The position numbers were made by a program, and so were the translations under genes. From assembly GCA_964650405.1 (NCBI GenBank), contig CAZYTO010000202.1, positions 1-10,569 of the forward strand: a stretch of 10,569 nt of DNA. Reading direction: 5' to 3'. Each line of letters starts with the position of its first letter. Positions within the stretch are counted from its first letter, which is position 1. This document shows, piece by piece, positions 1 to 6,230 of the stretch. The notes below the pieces were generated by a model that saw nothing but the letters and a program-made list of their open reading frames with translations, did not search any database and was not told the origin of the DNA. This DNA is from CAZYTO01 sp964650405 (GTDB lineage Bacteria > Acidobacteriota > Thermoanaerobaculia > Gp7-AA8).

Positions 1-269
1 ACATCGCCAAGCGCCTCATCGACTACGGCTACCACCCGCCGACGATCTACTTCCCCCTCATCGTCTCCGGAGCCCTGATGATCGAGCCCACGGAGAGCGA
101 GCCGAAAGAAGAGCTCGACGCGTTCTGCGACGCCATGCTGGCCATCGCCCGCGAGGCCGAGGAACGGCCCGAGCTCGTACGCTCGGCCCCGCACACGACG
201 CCGGTTCGTCGTCTCGACGAAGCGCGCGCCGCACGGCAGCCGGTGCTTCGGTGGACGCGGCCGCGCTGA
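1..269 (+). CDS. gcvPB: Glycine dehydrogenase (decarboxylating) subunit 2, C-terminal end (5' truncated by window)
   Basis: The frame beginning at base 3 encodes the last 88 residues of the PLP-dependent P-protein subunit 2 of the glycine cleavage system. This cytoplasmic enzyme decarboxylates glycine and passes the aminomethyl group to lipoylated GcvH. Recognisable stretches are DYGYHPPTIYFPLIV, ALMIEPTESEPKEELDAF and the terminal SAPHTTPVRRLDEARAARQP, all strongly conserved in the GcvPB half of the split enzyme. The gene ends with TGA at 267-269. The PLP lysine and the rest of the gene lie upstream of the window. gcvPA, gcvH and gcvT are probably further upstream, but this cannot be seen. 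No oddities are visible. The identification rests on sequence patterns remembered for the family. Confidence 0.93.
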   Translation, partial: IAKRLIDYGYHPPTIYFPLIVSGALMIEPTESEPKEELDAFCDAMLAIAREAEERPELVRSAPHTTPVRRLDEARAARQPVLRWTRPR

Positions 270-318
270 GAACGGCTCCGCCCGGGATTCGTCTAATCAA
301 AAGATCGACGAAGGACGG

Positions 319-381
319 TCACGCGGAGACGCGGAGGTCGCGGGTCTTAGCTTTCTCTGCGTCCTCCGCGCCTCCGCGTGA
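319..381. repeat. Inverted octamer array (type A), hairpin-forming
   Basis: Arms of 19 nt at 319-337 and 363-381 are reverse complements with one mismatch, enclosing a 25-nt loop. Each arm consists of about two tandem 8-nt units of the type acgcggag, and a degenerate third unit lies just inside the right arm. The repeat sits 50 bp after the gcvPB stop, so it could work as a transcription terminator or mRNA-stabilising hairpin, but no T-tract follows. It may equally be an interspersed palindromic repeat. Three other spacers in this window have the same architecture with different unit sequences. Confidence 0.8.
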
Positions 382-426
382 GCCGGGGGCTCACGCGCGA
401 TGCAGAGCGGAATGGTGGCCTTCACA

Positions 427-443
427 CGAGCGGCCTCCGCTCG
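427..443. repeat. Small perfect hairpin, 7-bp stem and 3-nt loop
   Basis: The 7-mers cgagcgg (427-433) and ccgctcg (437-443) are exact reverse complements around a 3-nt loop in the spacer before the AI-2E-family gene. No T-run follows, so a terminator role is unsupported. In DNA this GC-rich it could arise by chance. The rest of the 270-521 spacer shows no gene and no convincing promoter. Confidence 0.3.
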
Positions 444-521
444 CCGCTCGCTGTCACCCGCACGCCCACCACACACCCGCCCGCTCAACGCGGCGCCTTC
501 ATTGCAGTAGACTGAAGTGGC

Positions 522-2402
522 GTGCGCCCTTACGACGACGAAGACACGGACGACTTCGACAGAACCATGTCGATGCGGCGGGTACCCCAGCCCGCGGCGC
601 CTGAGCCTTCGGCCGCCGTTACCGAAAAGCGCACCGCCTCCGATCGCCGGCAGGGCAACCAGGCCCGAATCCTCTTCGTCACCGTCGTCGTCATCGCCAT
701 TCTCTACCTCGCCAAGCCGGTGGTAGTACCGGTCGCGCTGGCTGTCCTCTTCGCTTTCATGCTCACGCCGATCGTGGCGCTGCTGGAGCGGACCTTCCTC
801 CGCCGTACCGGCGCGGTGGTGCTCGCGCTCGGTCTCGGCGTCGCCTCGCTGGGCGGCGGCGGCTGGTGGATCTACCAGCAGCTCAACACGGTGGCCAAGG
901 ATTTCACCGAGACCGCCACTCTACGGCGCGTAGAAGCACGGCTGCGCCCGCTCCTCCGCGGTGGCTTCGCCGCGTTTACCAACCTCGAACACACTCTGAC
1001 CAAGGTCACGGAGCCACAAACGAACAGCGGCGACAAGCCGCTGCCCGTGAAGATGGTGGCCGACACGACCTTCCGGGATCGCTACCGGACCGTCGCTCCG
1101 ACCGTGGAGTTCGTGGCCGCCGCATTCCTAGTGGTCGTGCTCGTCTTCTTCCTCCTGCAGGACCGGGAGCAGTTGCGGGACAAGATGCTCCGCCTGGCCG
1201 GGCGCGCCCACCTCACCGTCACGACGCAGGCCATCGGCGAGACGTCCGAGCGGATCAGCCGCTATCTGCTGACCTTCGCCCTGCTCAATATCGGCTTCGG
1301 CGCGCTCATCACCCTCGGCCTGGCCCTGCTCGGCGTGCCGCACTGGGGTCTTTGGGGTGTGATGGCCGGGCTGCTGCGCTTCGTGCCGTACGTCGGAGCC
1401 ATCCTCAGCGCCGCCTTCCCCACCGTCGTGGCCCTGGCCAATTTCCCCAACTGGTACATCCCGCTGGCGGTGATGGGACTCTTCGTGCTGAGCGACCAGC
1501 TCATCGGCGGTTTCGTCGAACCCATCGTCGTCGGCCATCGCGTCGGGGTCTCCCCGATCGCCCTGCTCGTCTCAGCCATCTTCTGGGGCTGGCTGTGGGG
1601 GCCGGTGGGGCTGCTGCTGGCCACGCCCATCTCCGTGTGCCTCACGGTCGGCGGCGAGTTCATCCCGGCCATGCGCATCTTCTCCATCGTCTTCGGCGCC
1701 GAGGACCCGCTGGAGGGCTACCTCAGCTTCTACAACCGCCTCCTCCTGCGCGACCGCACCGGGGCCATTGCCATCGCCGATCGCCACGCCGAGGGTGACA
1801 CGATGGAGGAGATGTTCACCGACCTCTTCATCCCGACCCTCACCTTCGCCCAGGAGGAGCCCGAACGGAAGCGCATCACGCCGGCGCACGATCCTTTCAT
1901 CAAGGACGTCATCCGCGACCTGATCATCCGGTTCGCCGACAGGAACGCGGAACCGTCCGCCGAGGACCATCATGGCGTGGCCGTCTCCGTGGCGGGCGAA
2001 CGTCTCTCCCTCGGCACCCTGATGCTGACGCAGCTCCTCCGCGCCGAGGGGTACGCCATCGACTACTTCACCGACCTGCCCGATGAAGAGCTGATCGCCT
2101 TCCTCACCGACGTCCGGCCGGAAGCGGTCTTCGTCTCCTGCACCAACGCCGACCACCTCGAGACCGGCTACGGGCTGGTCCAGCTCATCGCCGCCAGCTT
2201 CCCCGACCTGCTCATCGTCGCCGGCGGCTCCGCCTTCGCCCGCGACCGCAATCGCTCCCTCGCCGCCGGTGCGACCTACGTCCCCTCCAGCCTCGCCGAG
2301 GCCAAGGAAGACTTCCTGACCCGGCGGAAAGCAGCACGCCGCAAGAGCCAGCGGTCGATCACCTTCAGCGGGACGCGTTTCCGGGTACCGCCGCCGGCGT
2401 AG
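522..2402 (+). CDS. AI-2E/PerM-family membrane transporter fused to a B12-binding-like domain
   Basis: A 626-aa protein. Residues 49-376 form an AI-2E transporter (PF01594) domain. Hydrophobic segments lie near 49-64, 66-87, 97-117, 197-213, 248-272, 276-300, 311-333 and 344-376. The family signatures RFVPYVGAILS (286-296) and EPIVVGHRVGVSP (333-345) are present, followed by the GPVGLLLATPI segment. The family contains exporters and Na+/H+ antiporters, so autoinducer transport should not be assumed. Residues about 485-590 form a beta/alpha Rossmann domain resembling cobalamin-binding domains (GVAVSVAG, then LLRAEGYAIDYF, VFVSCTN, LLIVAGGSAF). The usual DxHxxG motif is replaced by ERLSLG, so the cobalt-ligand His is Leu495. 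The acidic N-terminus (DDEDTDDFD) is probably cytoplasmic. The start is GTG at 522 with no good Shine-Dalgarno; ATG at 567 is an alternative. The family is clear; the substrate is unknown. Confidence 0.92.
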   Translation: MRPYDDEDTDDFDRTMSMRRVPQPAAPEPSAAVTEKRTASDRRQGNQARILFVTVVVIAILYLAKPVVVPVALAVLFAFMLTPIVALLERTFLRRTGAVVLALGLGVASLGGGGWWIYQQLNTVAKDFTETATLRRVEARLRPLLRGGFAAFTNLEHTLTKVTEPQTNSGDKPLPVKMVADTTFRDRYRTVAPTVEFVAAAFLVVVLVFFLLQDREQLRDKMLRLAGRAHLTVTTQAIGETSERISRYLLTFALLNIGFGALITLGLALLGVPHWGLWGVMAGLLRFVPYVGAILSAAFPTVVALANFPNWYIPLAVMGLFVLSDQLIGGFVEPIVVGHRVGVSPIALLVSAIFWGWLWGPVGLLLATPISVCLTVGGEFIPAMRIFSIVFGAEDPLEGYLSFYNRLLLRDRTGAIAIADRHAEGDTMEEMFTDLFIPTLTFAQEEPERKRITPAHDPFIKDVIRDLIIRFADRNAEPSAEDHHGVAVSVAGERLSLGTLMLTQLLRAEGYAIDYFTDLPDEELIAFLTDVRPEAVFVSCTNADHLETGYGLVQLIAASFPDLLIVAGGSAFARDRNRSLAAGATYVPSSLAEAKEDFLTRRKAARRKSQRSITFSGTRFRVPPPA

Positions 2403-2464
2403 GTCGCCGGCGATCGCCAGGTTTATGTCGTTCGTCTTCCAGCGGTTCAGTCGGCATGCGTCCG

Positions 2465-2485
2465 AGAGCAGAGGGCAGACGGCAG
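2465..2485. repeat. Heptad array (type B, left copy)
   Basis: Three tandem 7-nt units, agagcag, agggcag and acggcag, lie between the AI-2E-family gene and the frameshifted gene. The 12-mer gcagagggcaga at 2468-2479 recurs exactly in inverted orientation at 3494-3505. The two copies therefore bracket the two-gene cassette at 2525-3475. Confidence 0.7.
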
Positions 2486-2501
2486 CGGTGAGTCTGCCGA
2501 G

Positions 2502-2507
2502 TACAAT
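2502..2507 (+). promoter_or_regulatory. Possible -10 element (TACAAT)
   Basis: TACAAT matches the sigma70 -10 consensus at five of six positions and lies 17 nt before the ATG at 2525. The hexamer 17 nt upstream (2479-2484, inside the heptad array) matches the -35 consensus only weakly. It is plausible as the cassette promoter in an otherwise GC-rich spacer, but unproven. Confidence 0.3.
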
Positions 2508-2524
2508 TGTGCTCAGGGTATGGA

Positions 2525-3020
2525 ATGGGAAAACCAAATTCAGAAACGACCTTTCGCGATGAGGTGAGCGGCAGCATCTGGATCACGAGTCACTACGCCA
2601 CGAGACTTTCCGACGGCCCGCGTACCGTCGTCGCACATGGGTCGACTCCCGAGGAATCGCAAGAGAGAGCGACCAGGCTCTGGGAAAGCCGCGATCAGAA
2701 ACTAGCCGAAGTTGCAGAACGAGGCGTCGATGATGGCGTGCGTGTCGCGTTCGAAGAGCTCGCGCTGAATTGGTCGGCCGGAACGGCCCACTTATCTTCA
2801 CCGACGAAACTGATGGAACATCCAGCGTACCGTCAAATCATCGGTCTCGGACCTGCCGTCCTCCCTACTGCTTCGAGACCTGCGAGAGACGAAAAGGTTC
2901 TGGTTCCCCGCATTGCACGCAATTACCGGCGAAAACCCAATTCCTGAAGATGCAGCGGGCAACATCGATCGCATGAGTGAAGCCTGGCTCGAATGGGGGC
3001 GCCAACACGGCCTGCTGTAA
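2525..3020 (+). pseudogene. Conserved hypothetical protein interrupted by a frameshift near 2866
   Basis: The frame from ATG 2525 (AGGG Shine-Dalgarno at 2515-2518) encodes FEELALNWSAGTAHLSS and then MEHPAYRQIIGLGPAVLP. This matches a conserved bacterial hypothetical family that continues with a WFPAL..ITG.NP+P..W..WG block. Here that block, ETKRFWFPALHAITGENPIP and then MSEAWLEWGRQHGLL, is encoded in another frame starting near 2865 and stopping at TAA 3018-3020. Without the shift, the first frame ends at TGA 2945-2947 with an unrelated tail. Restoring two bases, for example a lost CT after CTCCCT, would give the family-like VLPLLLRDL. The shift could be a real mutation, an assembly error or, less likely, programmed frameshifting. 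The restored stop overlaps the next start (TAATG), which supports the two frames having once been one gene. Function is unknown. Residues 1-70 show no recognised domain. Confidence 0.72.
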
Positions 3021-3475
3021 TGCGCGAGTTGATCGAGCAGCTCTTCCCGCGTCTTCGCGAAAGCCGATTCGAAATCACGAGCGCTGCAGATCCGCGCTAC
3101 AACTGCATCGCAGGGGCGGCGGGCGAAACCAGGCGATGGTGGTGGCCGGCGGAATCGCCGCTCGCTTATTGGCCCGCAGGAGTCGAGAGAGATGAATCGA
3201 TCAGCACCTTCGTGAACGCGTTCTCCACCCTTGGATACCAGATCAGCTCAAGCGGCGATCTTGACCTGGCAGCGGAAAAAGTTGCCATCTTCGCGATCGG
3301 GAACCTCCCAACGCACATGGCTCGCCAGCTTCCGGATGGCACGTGGACCAGCAAGCTCGGGGAGCTCGAGGATATCCGTCACCACACGGCTGAGTACGTG
3401 GCAACGTCAGACTATGGCGTGATCGTGCTTTTCCTGGAGCGGCCGCGTTCCGGCGTTCCAGATTTGGAGACGTAG
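3020..3475 (+). CDS. Small conserved protein, DUF7689-like
   Basis: A 151-aa soluble protein with no signal peptide or membrane segment. Recognisable blocks are DPRYNCIAGAAGETRRWWWP (residues about 33-52), AYWPAGVERDESISTFVNAF, LGYQ, EKVAIFAI, the MARQLPDGTWTSKLGELEDI block and YGVIVLFLERP. They match a family I recall as DUF7689; I am sure of the pattern but less so of the accession. Family members usually read YNCIAWA, and here the Trp is Gly. The invariant-looking Cys and a His could suggest a papain-like or toxin-like fold, but that is speculation. The start is set at ATG 3020, overlapping by one base the TAA of the restored upstream gene, so translation was probably coupled. An in-frame GTG or ATG slightly upstream would cut into that gene. 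Base composition is lower in GC than in the flanking genes. Biological role unknown. Confidence 0.8.
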   Translation: MRELIEQLFPRLRESRFEITSAADPRYNCIAGAAGETRRWWWPAESPLAYWPAGVERDESISTFVNAFSTLGYQISSSGDLDLAAEKVAIFAIGNLPTHMARQLPDGTWTSKLGELEDIRHHTAEYVATSDYGVIVLFLERPRSGVPDLET

Positions 3476-3493
3476 AAAGAATCGACGCCCAAT

Positions 3494-3514
3494 TCTGCCC
3501 TCTGCCTTCTGACC
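3494..3514. repeat. Heptad array (type B, right copy)
   Basis: Three tandem 7-nt units, tctgccc, tctgcct and tctgacc, sit in the 43-bp gap between the convergent genes ending at 3475 and 3519. Bases 3494-3505 are the exact reverse complement of 2468-2479. There is no hairpin within the array itself, so it is not an obvious terminator. Confidence 0.7.
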
Positions 3515-3518
3515 GGCC

Positions 3519-3869
3519 TTACCCCGGCGGCCAACCGAAGTTCCGTCCTCCCAGCAGGTGAAAGTGGATGTGGAACACCGTCTGGCCGGCTGCTTCGCCG
3601 TTGTTGGCGACGAGGCGGTAGCCGTCACTCTCCAGATGGAGCTCGCGGGCCAGCGTGGCGGTGCGGGTGACCAGCGTGCCGACCGTCGCGGCGTCGGCCT
3701 CCGTGAGCGCATCGAGCGAGGCGATGTGCTTGCGGGGGATGACCAGCACGTGCGTCGGGGCTTGCGGGTTGATGTCGTGAAAGGCGACGACCTGATCGTC
3801 CTCGTACACCTTCTTCGCAGAGATTTCGCCGCCGGCGATGCGGCAGAAGAGACAGCGGTCGTTGCTCAT
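3519..3869 (-). CDS. HIT-family (HINT-like) nucleotide hydrolase
   Basis: A 116-aa cytoplasmic histidine-triad protein. The catalytic triad HIHFHLL lies at residues 100-106, a CLFC pair is at residues 6-9, and the family stretches EDDQVVAFHDINPQAPTH and VLVIPRKHI are present. HINT proteins hydrolyse purine nucleoside phosphoramidates, including adenylylated lysine derivatives and aminoacyl-adenylates. The length is normal for the family. The start ATG (3867-3869) overlaps the prmC stop in an ATGA arrangement and has no Shine-Dalgarno of its own, so it is probably translated by coupling. It converges with the cassette gene ending at 3475. No oddities are seen. Confidence 0.95.
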   Translation of the reverse strand: MSNDRCLFCRIAGGEISAKKVYEDDQVVAFHDINPQAPTHVLVIPRKHIASLDALTEADAATVGTLVTRTATLARELHLESDGYRLVANNGEAAGQTVFHIHFHLLGGRNFGWPPG

Positions 3870-4639
3870 AGTGCGCGCGATGATACGACGACGCGCGGGA
3901 TGCCTGCGAGATCGGGAATGACCGCGTCCACCCGGTAGCCGCGCTCTTCGACGATGGCCCGGACGGCCGGCTCCTGCCCAAAGCCGATTTCCATCAGCAC
4001 CAGCGGCGCTGCGAACAACCGCTCGATCACTTCCGTACCCCGCGGCCCCGGCGTGAGCGCCCCCTGCGGCTCGTGATCACGAACCTCGACCTGCAATGAC
4101 GGCACGTCTCCGGCCGCGATGTACGGTGGATTGGAGATGATGGCGTCGAACGTGCCGCGGATCGAGTCGAGGACGTCGGACGCCGCCAGAGGCACGTGCG
4201 CGTCGCCGCGGTTCCGGCGCGCGACCGCCAGTGCCGACGGCGATACGTCGACGGCGAAGACCCGCAGGTCGGGCCGCTCGCGCTTCAACGTCACGGCGAT
4301 GCAGCCGCTGCCGGCGCCCACGTCGAGCACGCGCGCGCCCCGCGGCAGGCGCCGCAGCGCTTCCTCCACGAGGATCTCCGTCTCCGGCCGCGGAATGAGC
4401 ACCCGTTCGTCGACGAAGAATTCACGGCCGTAGAATTCCGCGCGCCCACGGATGTATTGCAGCGGCTCCCCGGCAACGCGACGCCGCATCAAGGCATCGA
4501 AGGATGCCTCGTCGAGCTCCAGCTCGCCGTGCGCATGCACGTACGCGACGCTCCGCCCCAGCAGGTCAGCCAGCAGCACGCCGGCATCGCGGCGATAGTC
4601 GCTGCCATAGCGGACGCGGAGATTATCAATGGTGGGCAT
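3866..4639 (-). CDS. prmC: Peptide chain release factor N5-glutamine methyltransferase
   Basis: A 257-aa SAM-dependent enzyme that methylates the Gln of the GGQ motif in release factors RF1 and RF2. It has a short helical N-terminal domain (about 1-65), then the PrmC hallmark FFVDERVLIPRPETEILV (residues 74-91), the SAM-binding loop DVGAGSGCIA (106-115), an acidic residue at the end of strand 2 (AVDVS), and the catalytic NPPY motif (170-173). It is slightly shorter than typical PrmC (about 280 aa), the shortening being in the N-terminal recognition domain. The ATG start has GGAG about 7 nt upstream. prfA, the usual partner, is absent here; the downstream partner is the HIT gene with a 4-nt overlap, and the ABC ATPase lies upstream on the same strand. 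Confidence 0.95.
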   Translation of the reverse strand: MPTIDNLRVRYGSDYRRDAGVLLADLLGRSVAYVHAHGELELDEASFDALMRRRVAGEPLQYIRGRAEFYGREFFVDERVLIPRPETEILVEEALRRLPRGARVLDVGAGSGCIAVTLKRERPDLRVFAVDVSPSALAVARRNRGDAHVPLAASDVLDSIRGTFDAIISNPPYIAAGDVPSLQVEVRDHEPQGALTPGPRGTEVIERLFAAPLVLMEIGFGQEPAVRAIVEERGYRVDAVIPDLAGIPRVVVSSRAL

Positions 4640-4655
4640 GGCGTCTCCGTTATCC

Positions 4656-4731
4656 GGTCTCGGGTATCGGGGGTCCGGTATCGGGTATCGGGGGCGCGCC
4701 GCTGACGCCCTGATACCTGATACCCGATACC
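4656..4731. repeat. Inverted heptad array (type C)
   Basis: On the left, five consecutive 7-nt units occupy 4656-4690; three are exactly ggtatcg (4663-4669, 4677-4683, 4684-4690) and two are degenerate (ggtctcg, ggggtcc). On the right, three units, tgatacc, tgatacc and cgatacc, fill 4711-4731 in the opposite sense. Bases 4677-4689 and 4719-4731 form a perfect 13-bp stem. The array lies between the ABC ATPase stop and the prmC start on the minus strand. It could attenuate or terminate ABC transcription ahead of prmC, but no U-tract is present. Confidence 0.8.
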
Positions 4732-4739
4732 CACCGCCT

Positions 4740-5465
4740 TCAGCCGGCCGCCTCCTCCGCGTAGGTCAGCTCCAAAAACACATCCTCCAGCGCGTCCCGC
4801 TCCCGCTTGACCTCGGCGGTCGTGCCGCTGGCCACGATCCGGCCACGGTTGAGGATGGCCAGCCGGTCGCACACGGCCTCAGCCACGGAAAGCGTATGCG
4901 TGGTCAGGAAGATCGTTTTGCCTGCATCGGCGAGGCGGCGCAGCAGGACGCGTGTCTGTTTCTGGGCCAGGGCGTCGAGCCCGACCATCGGCTCGTCGAT
5001 GACGAGAACATCCGGGTCGTGGACCATGGCCGAGACGATGACCAGCTTCTGCTTCATGCCGTGGGAGAGGTTCTCGATCCGGGCGTCCACCCAGTCCTGC
5101 AGGCCAAAGTAGCGGAGGTGATCGAGGGCTCGTTCCTCCGCATCCCGCCATTCCTTTCCGTAGAGATTCGCCACGAACTGCAACAGCTCCCGCCCGGTGA
5201 GCTTCTCGTAAAGGTATGGCCGGTCAGGGACATAGCCGATCATCGCCTTCGCCGCCAGGGCGTCGGTCACGATGTCATGACCGGCCACGGTCACGGTCCC
5301 ACTCGTCGGCAGCGACAGCCCGGCCAGGATACGGATCGTGGTGGTCTTCCCCGCTCCGTTCGGGCCAAGAAAGCCGAAGATCGCTCCGGGCGCGGCCGTG
5401 AGCGAGATGTCGTCGACCGCCGTGAAGTCGCCGTAGTTCTTGGTGAGGTTGCGGATCTCGATCAC
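4740..5465 (-). CDS. ABC-2-type transporter ATP-binding protein
   Basis: A 241-aa ABC ATPase with Walker A GPNGAGKTT (residues 34-42), Q-loop region replaced by YVPDRPYLYEKLTG (78-91), signature LSHGMKQK (133-140), Walker B VLVIDEP (153-159), D-loop GLDALA and switch His in LTTHTLS (187-193). The C-terminal LEDVFLELT is typical of ATPases paired with ABC-2 permeases (DrrA/EcsA-like). Such pairs export drugs, lipids or polysaccharide precursors, or support membrane homeostasis. The substrate cannot be told. No permease gene is adjacent in this window: prmC is downstream and the sigma operon is divergent upstream, so the ATPase looks orphan. The start is GTG at 5463-5465 with no visible Shine-Dalgarno; the palindromic array begins only 2 nt upstream of it. 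Confidence 0.92.
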   Translation of the reverse strand: MIEIRNLTKNYGDFTAVDDISLTAAPGAIFGFLGPNGAGKTTTIRILAGLSLPTSGTVTVAGHDIVTDALAAKAMIGYVPDRPYLYEKLTGRELLQFVANLYGKEWRDAEERALDHLRYFGLQDWVDARIENLSHGMKQKLVIVSAMVHDPDVLVIDEPMVGLDALAQKQTRVLLRRLADAGKTIFLTTHTLSVAEAVCDRLAILNRGRIVASGTTAEVKRERDALEDVFLELTYAEEAAG

Positions 5466-5467
5466 GG

Positions 5468-5577
5468 TTCGCTTCGCTGATTTCGCTTATTCGCTGATTC
5501 GCTGGTCGCTTAGTCGCAGATCATTGGCGAATCAGCGATTAAGCGACCAGGCGAATAAGCGAATCAGCGAATAAGCG
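5468..5577. repeat. Long inverted octamer array (type D) in a divergent promoter region
   Basis: The right half (5527-5574) is six uninterrupted 8-nt units starting GCGA (gcgaatca twice, gcgaataa twice, plus gcgattaa and gcgaccag), followed by a partial unit. The left half is the same unit family in reverse complement. Bases 5484-5501 pair perfectly with 5560-5577 (18 bp). Bases 5502-5517 pair with 5535-5550 (16 bp including one G-T wobble). Between these stems, a single unit (5551-5559) bulges out of the right arm. The loop is 17 nt. The two flanking genes point away from it, so it is not a terminator. Confidence 0.9.
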
Positions 5578-5590
5578 CCTCCCGGCAGGG

Positions 5591-5596
5591 TATCAT
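5591..5596 (+). promoter_or_regulatory. Possible -10 element (TATCAT) for the sigma operon
   Basis: TATCAT matches the -10 consensus at five of six positions, 43 nt upstream of the sigma-factor ATG and just outside the right arm of the palindromic array. No convincing -35 is found at the expected distance, where the array ends. Weak evidence; autoregulation by the ECF factor from another motif is equally possible. Confidence 0.25.
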
Positions 5597-5639
5597 CCGG
5601 CCGCCGAAAACCTTCCCCCGGGCGGAGCCGTACAGCAAG

Positions 5640-6230
5640 ATGGCGCAAGCAGAGCAGCTCGATGACCGTGCCCTCGTGGCACGTATCCTCGGGGGCGATC
5701 GCGACCGATTCACCGACCTGATGAGGCGCTATGAAAAGCGCATCGTCAACTACGTCTATCGCATCACGCACCGCTACGAAGAAGCTCACGACCTTGCCCA
5801 GGAAATCTTCGTGAAGGTCTTCCTTGCCCTCGATCGCTACGATCCGAAGTACCAGTTCTCGACATGGCTCTTCCGGATCGCCCAGAACAGCGCCATCGAC
5901 GCCCTGCGGAAGAAGAGCGTCGCGGAAGTCCCTCTGGCCCGGCCCGTCGAGGACGATGCATCCGCCCAGAAGGACCGTGAGTTCGCCGACCACGGCGTCT
6001 CGCCGGAACGGGCTTTGAAGAACAAACAGCTCGCCGCGGCCATCGATCAGGCGGTGGAGGAGCTGCCCGCCGACTACCGGGAGCTCATCCAGCTCCGCCA
6101 TTTCGCGGAGCTTTCTTACGAGGAGATTGCTACGATGAAGAAGCTTCCCCTCGGTACGGTGAAGAACAAGCTCTTTCGGGCGCGGAATCTTCTGAAGGAC
6201 ACGCTCGATCATTTCGTGGAACCCCTATGA
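5640..6230 (+). CDS. ECF-type RNA polymerase sigma factor (RpoE-like)
   Basis: A 196-aa sigma70-family group 4 factor. Region 2 spans about residues 23-92 (FTDLMRRYEKRIVNYVYRIT, the EEAHDLAQEIFVKVF -10-recognition helix, and FSTWLFRIAQNSAIDALRKK). After a linker, region 4 spans about 134-186 with the -35-binding helix-turn-helix LSYEEIATMKKLPLGTVKNK. It directs core RNA polymerase to promoters of a stress- or envelope-type regulon. It overlaps the next gene by ATGA, the classic sigma/anti-sigma arrangement. The ATG start has GGAG at 5624-5627, a rather long 12-nt spacing. The upstream region contains the long octamer palindrome shared with the divergent ABC gene. No C-terminal extension is present, and the length is typical. 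Confidence 0.95.
   Translation: MAQAEQLDDRALVARILGGDRDRFTDLMRRYEKRIVNYVYRITHRYEEAHDLAQEIFVKVFLALDRYDPKYQFSTWLFRIAQNSAIDALRKKSVAEVPLARPVEDDASAQKDREFADHGVSPERALKNKQLAAAIDQAVEELPADYRELIQLRHFAELSYEEIATMKKLPLGTVKNKLFRARNLLKDTLDHFVEPL

Noticed and set aside
1572..2537. Long minus-strand open frame opposite the AI-2E-family gene
   Set aside because: It is rich in Gly, Glu, Asp and Val in the way typical of antisense frames of GC-rich genes. The plus frame has clear family motifs over the same bases.
2861..2870. Programmed ribosomal frameshift at CTCCCTACTG
   Set aside because: No known slippery heptamer and no obvious stimulatory structure. Joining the frames in family register requires a +1-equivalent (-2) shift, better explained by a small deletion or assembly error.
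4629..5480. Plus-strand open frame opposite the ABC ATPase
   Set aside because: The minus strand encodes a complete ABC ATPase with all motifs; the plus frame has no recognisable domain and runs through repeat arrays.
5527..5577. CRISPR-like array
   Set aside because: The units are contiguous 8-mers without spacers and no cas gene is present, so it is a tandem/inverted array and not a CRISPR.
5532..6212. Minus-strand open frame opposite the sigma factor
   Set aside because: Antisense shadow of an unambiguous ECF sigma factor; it has no motif of its own.
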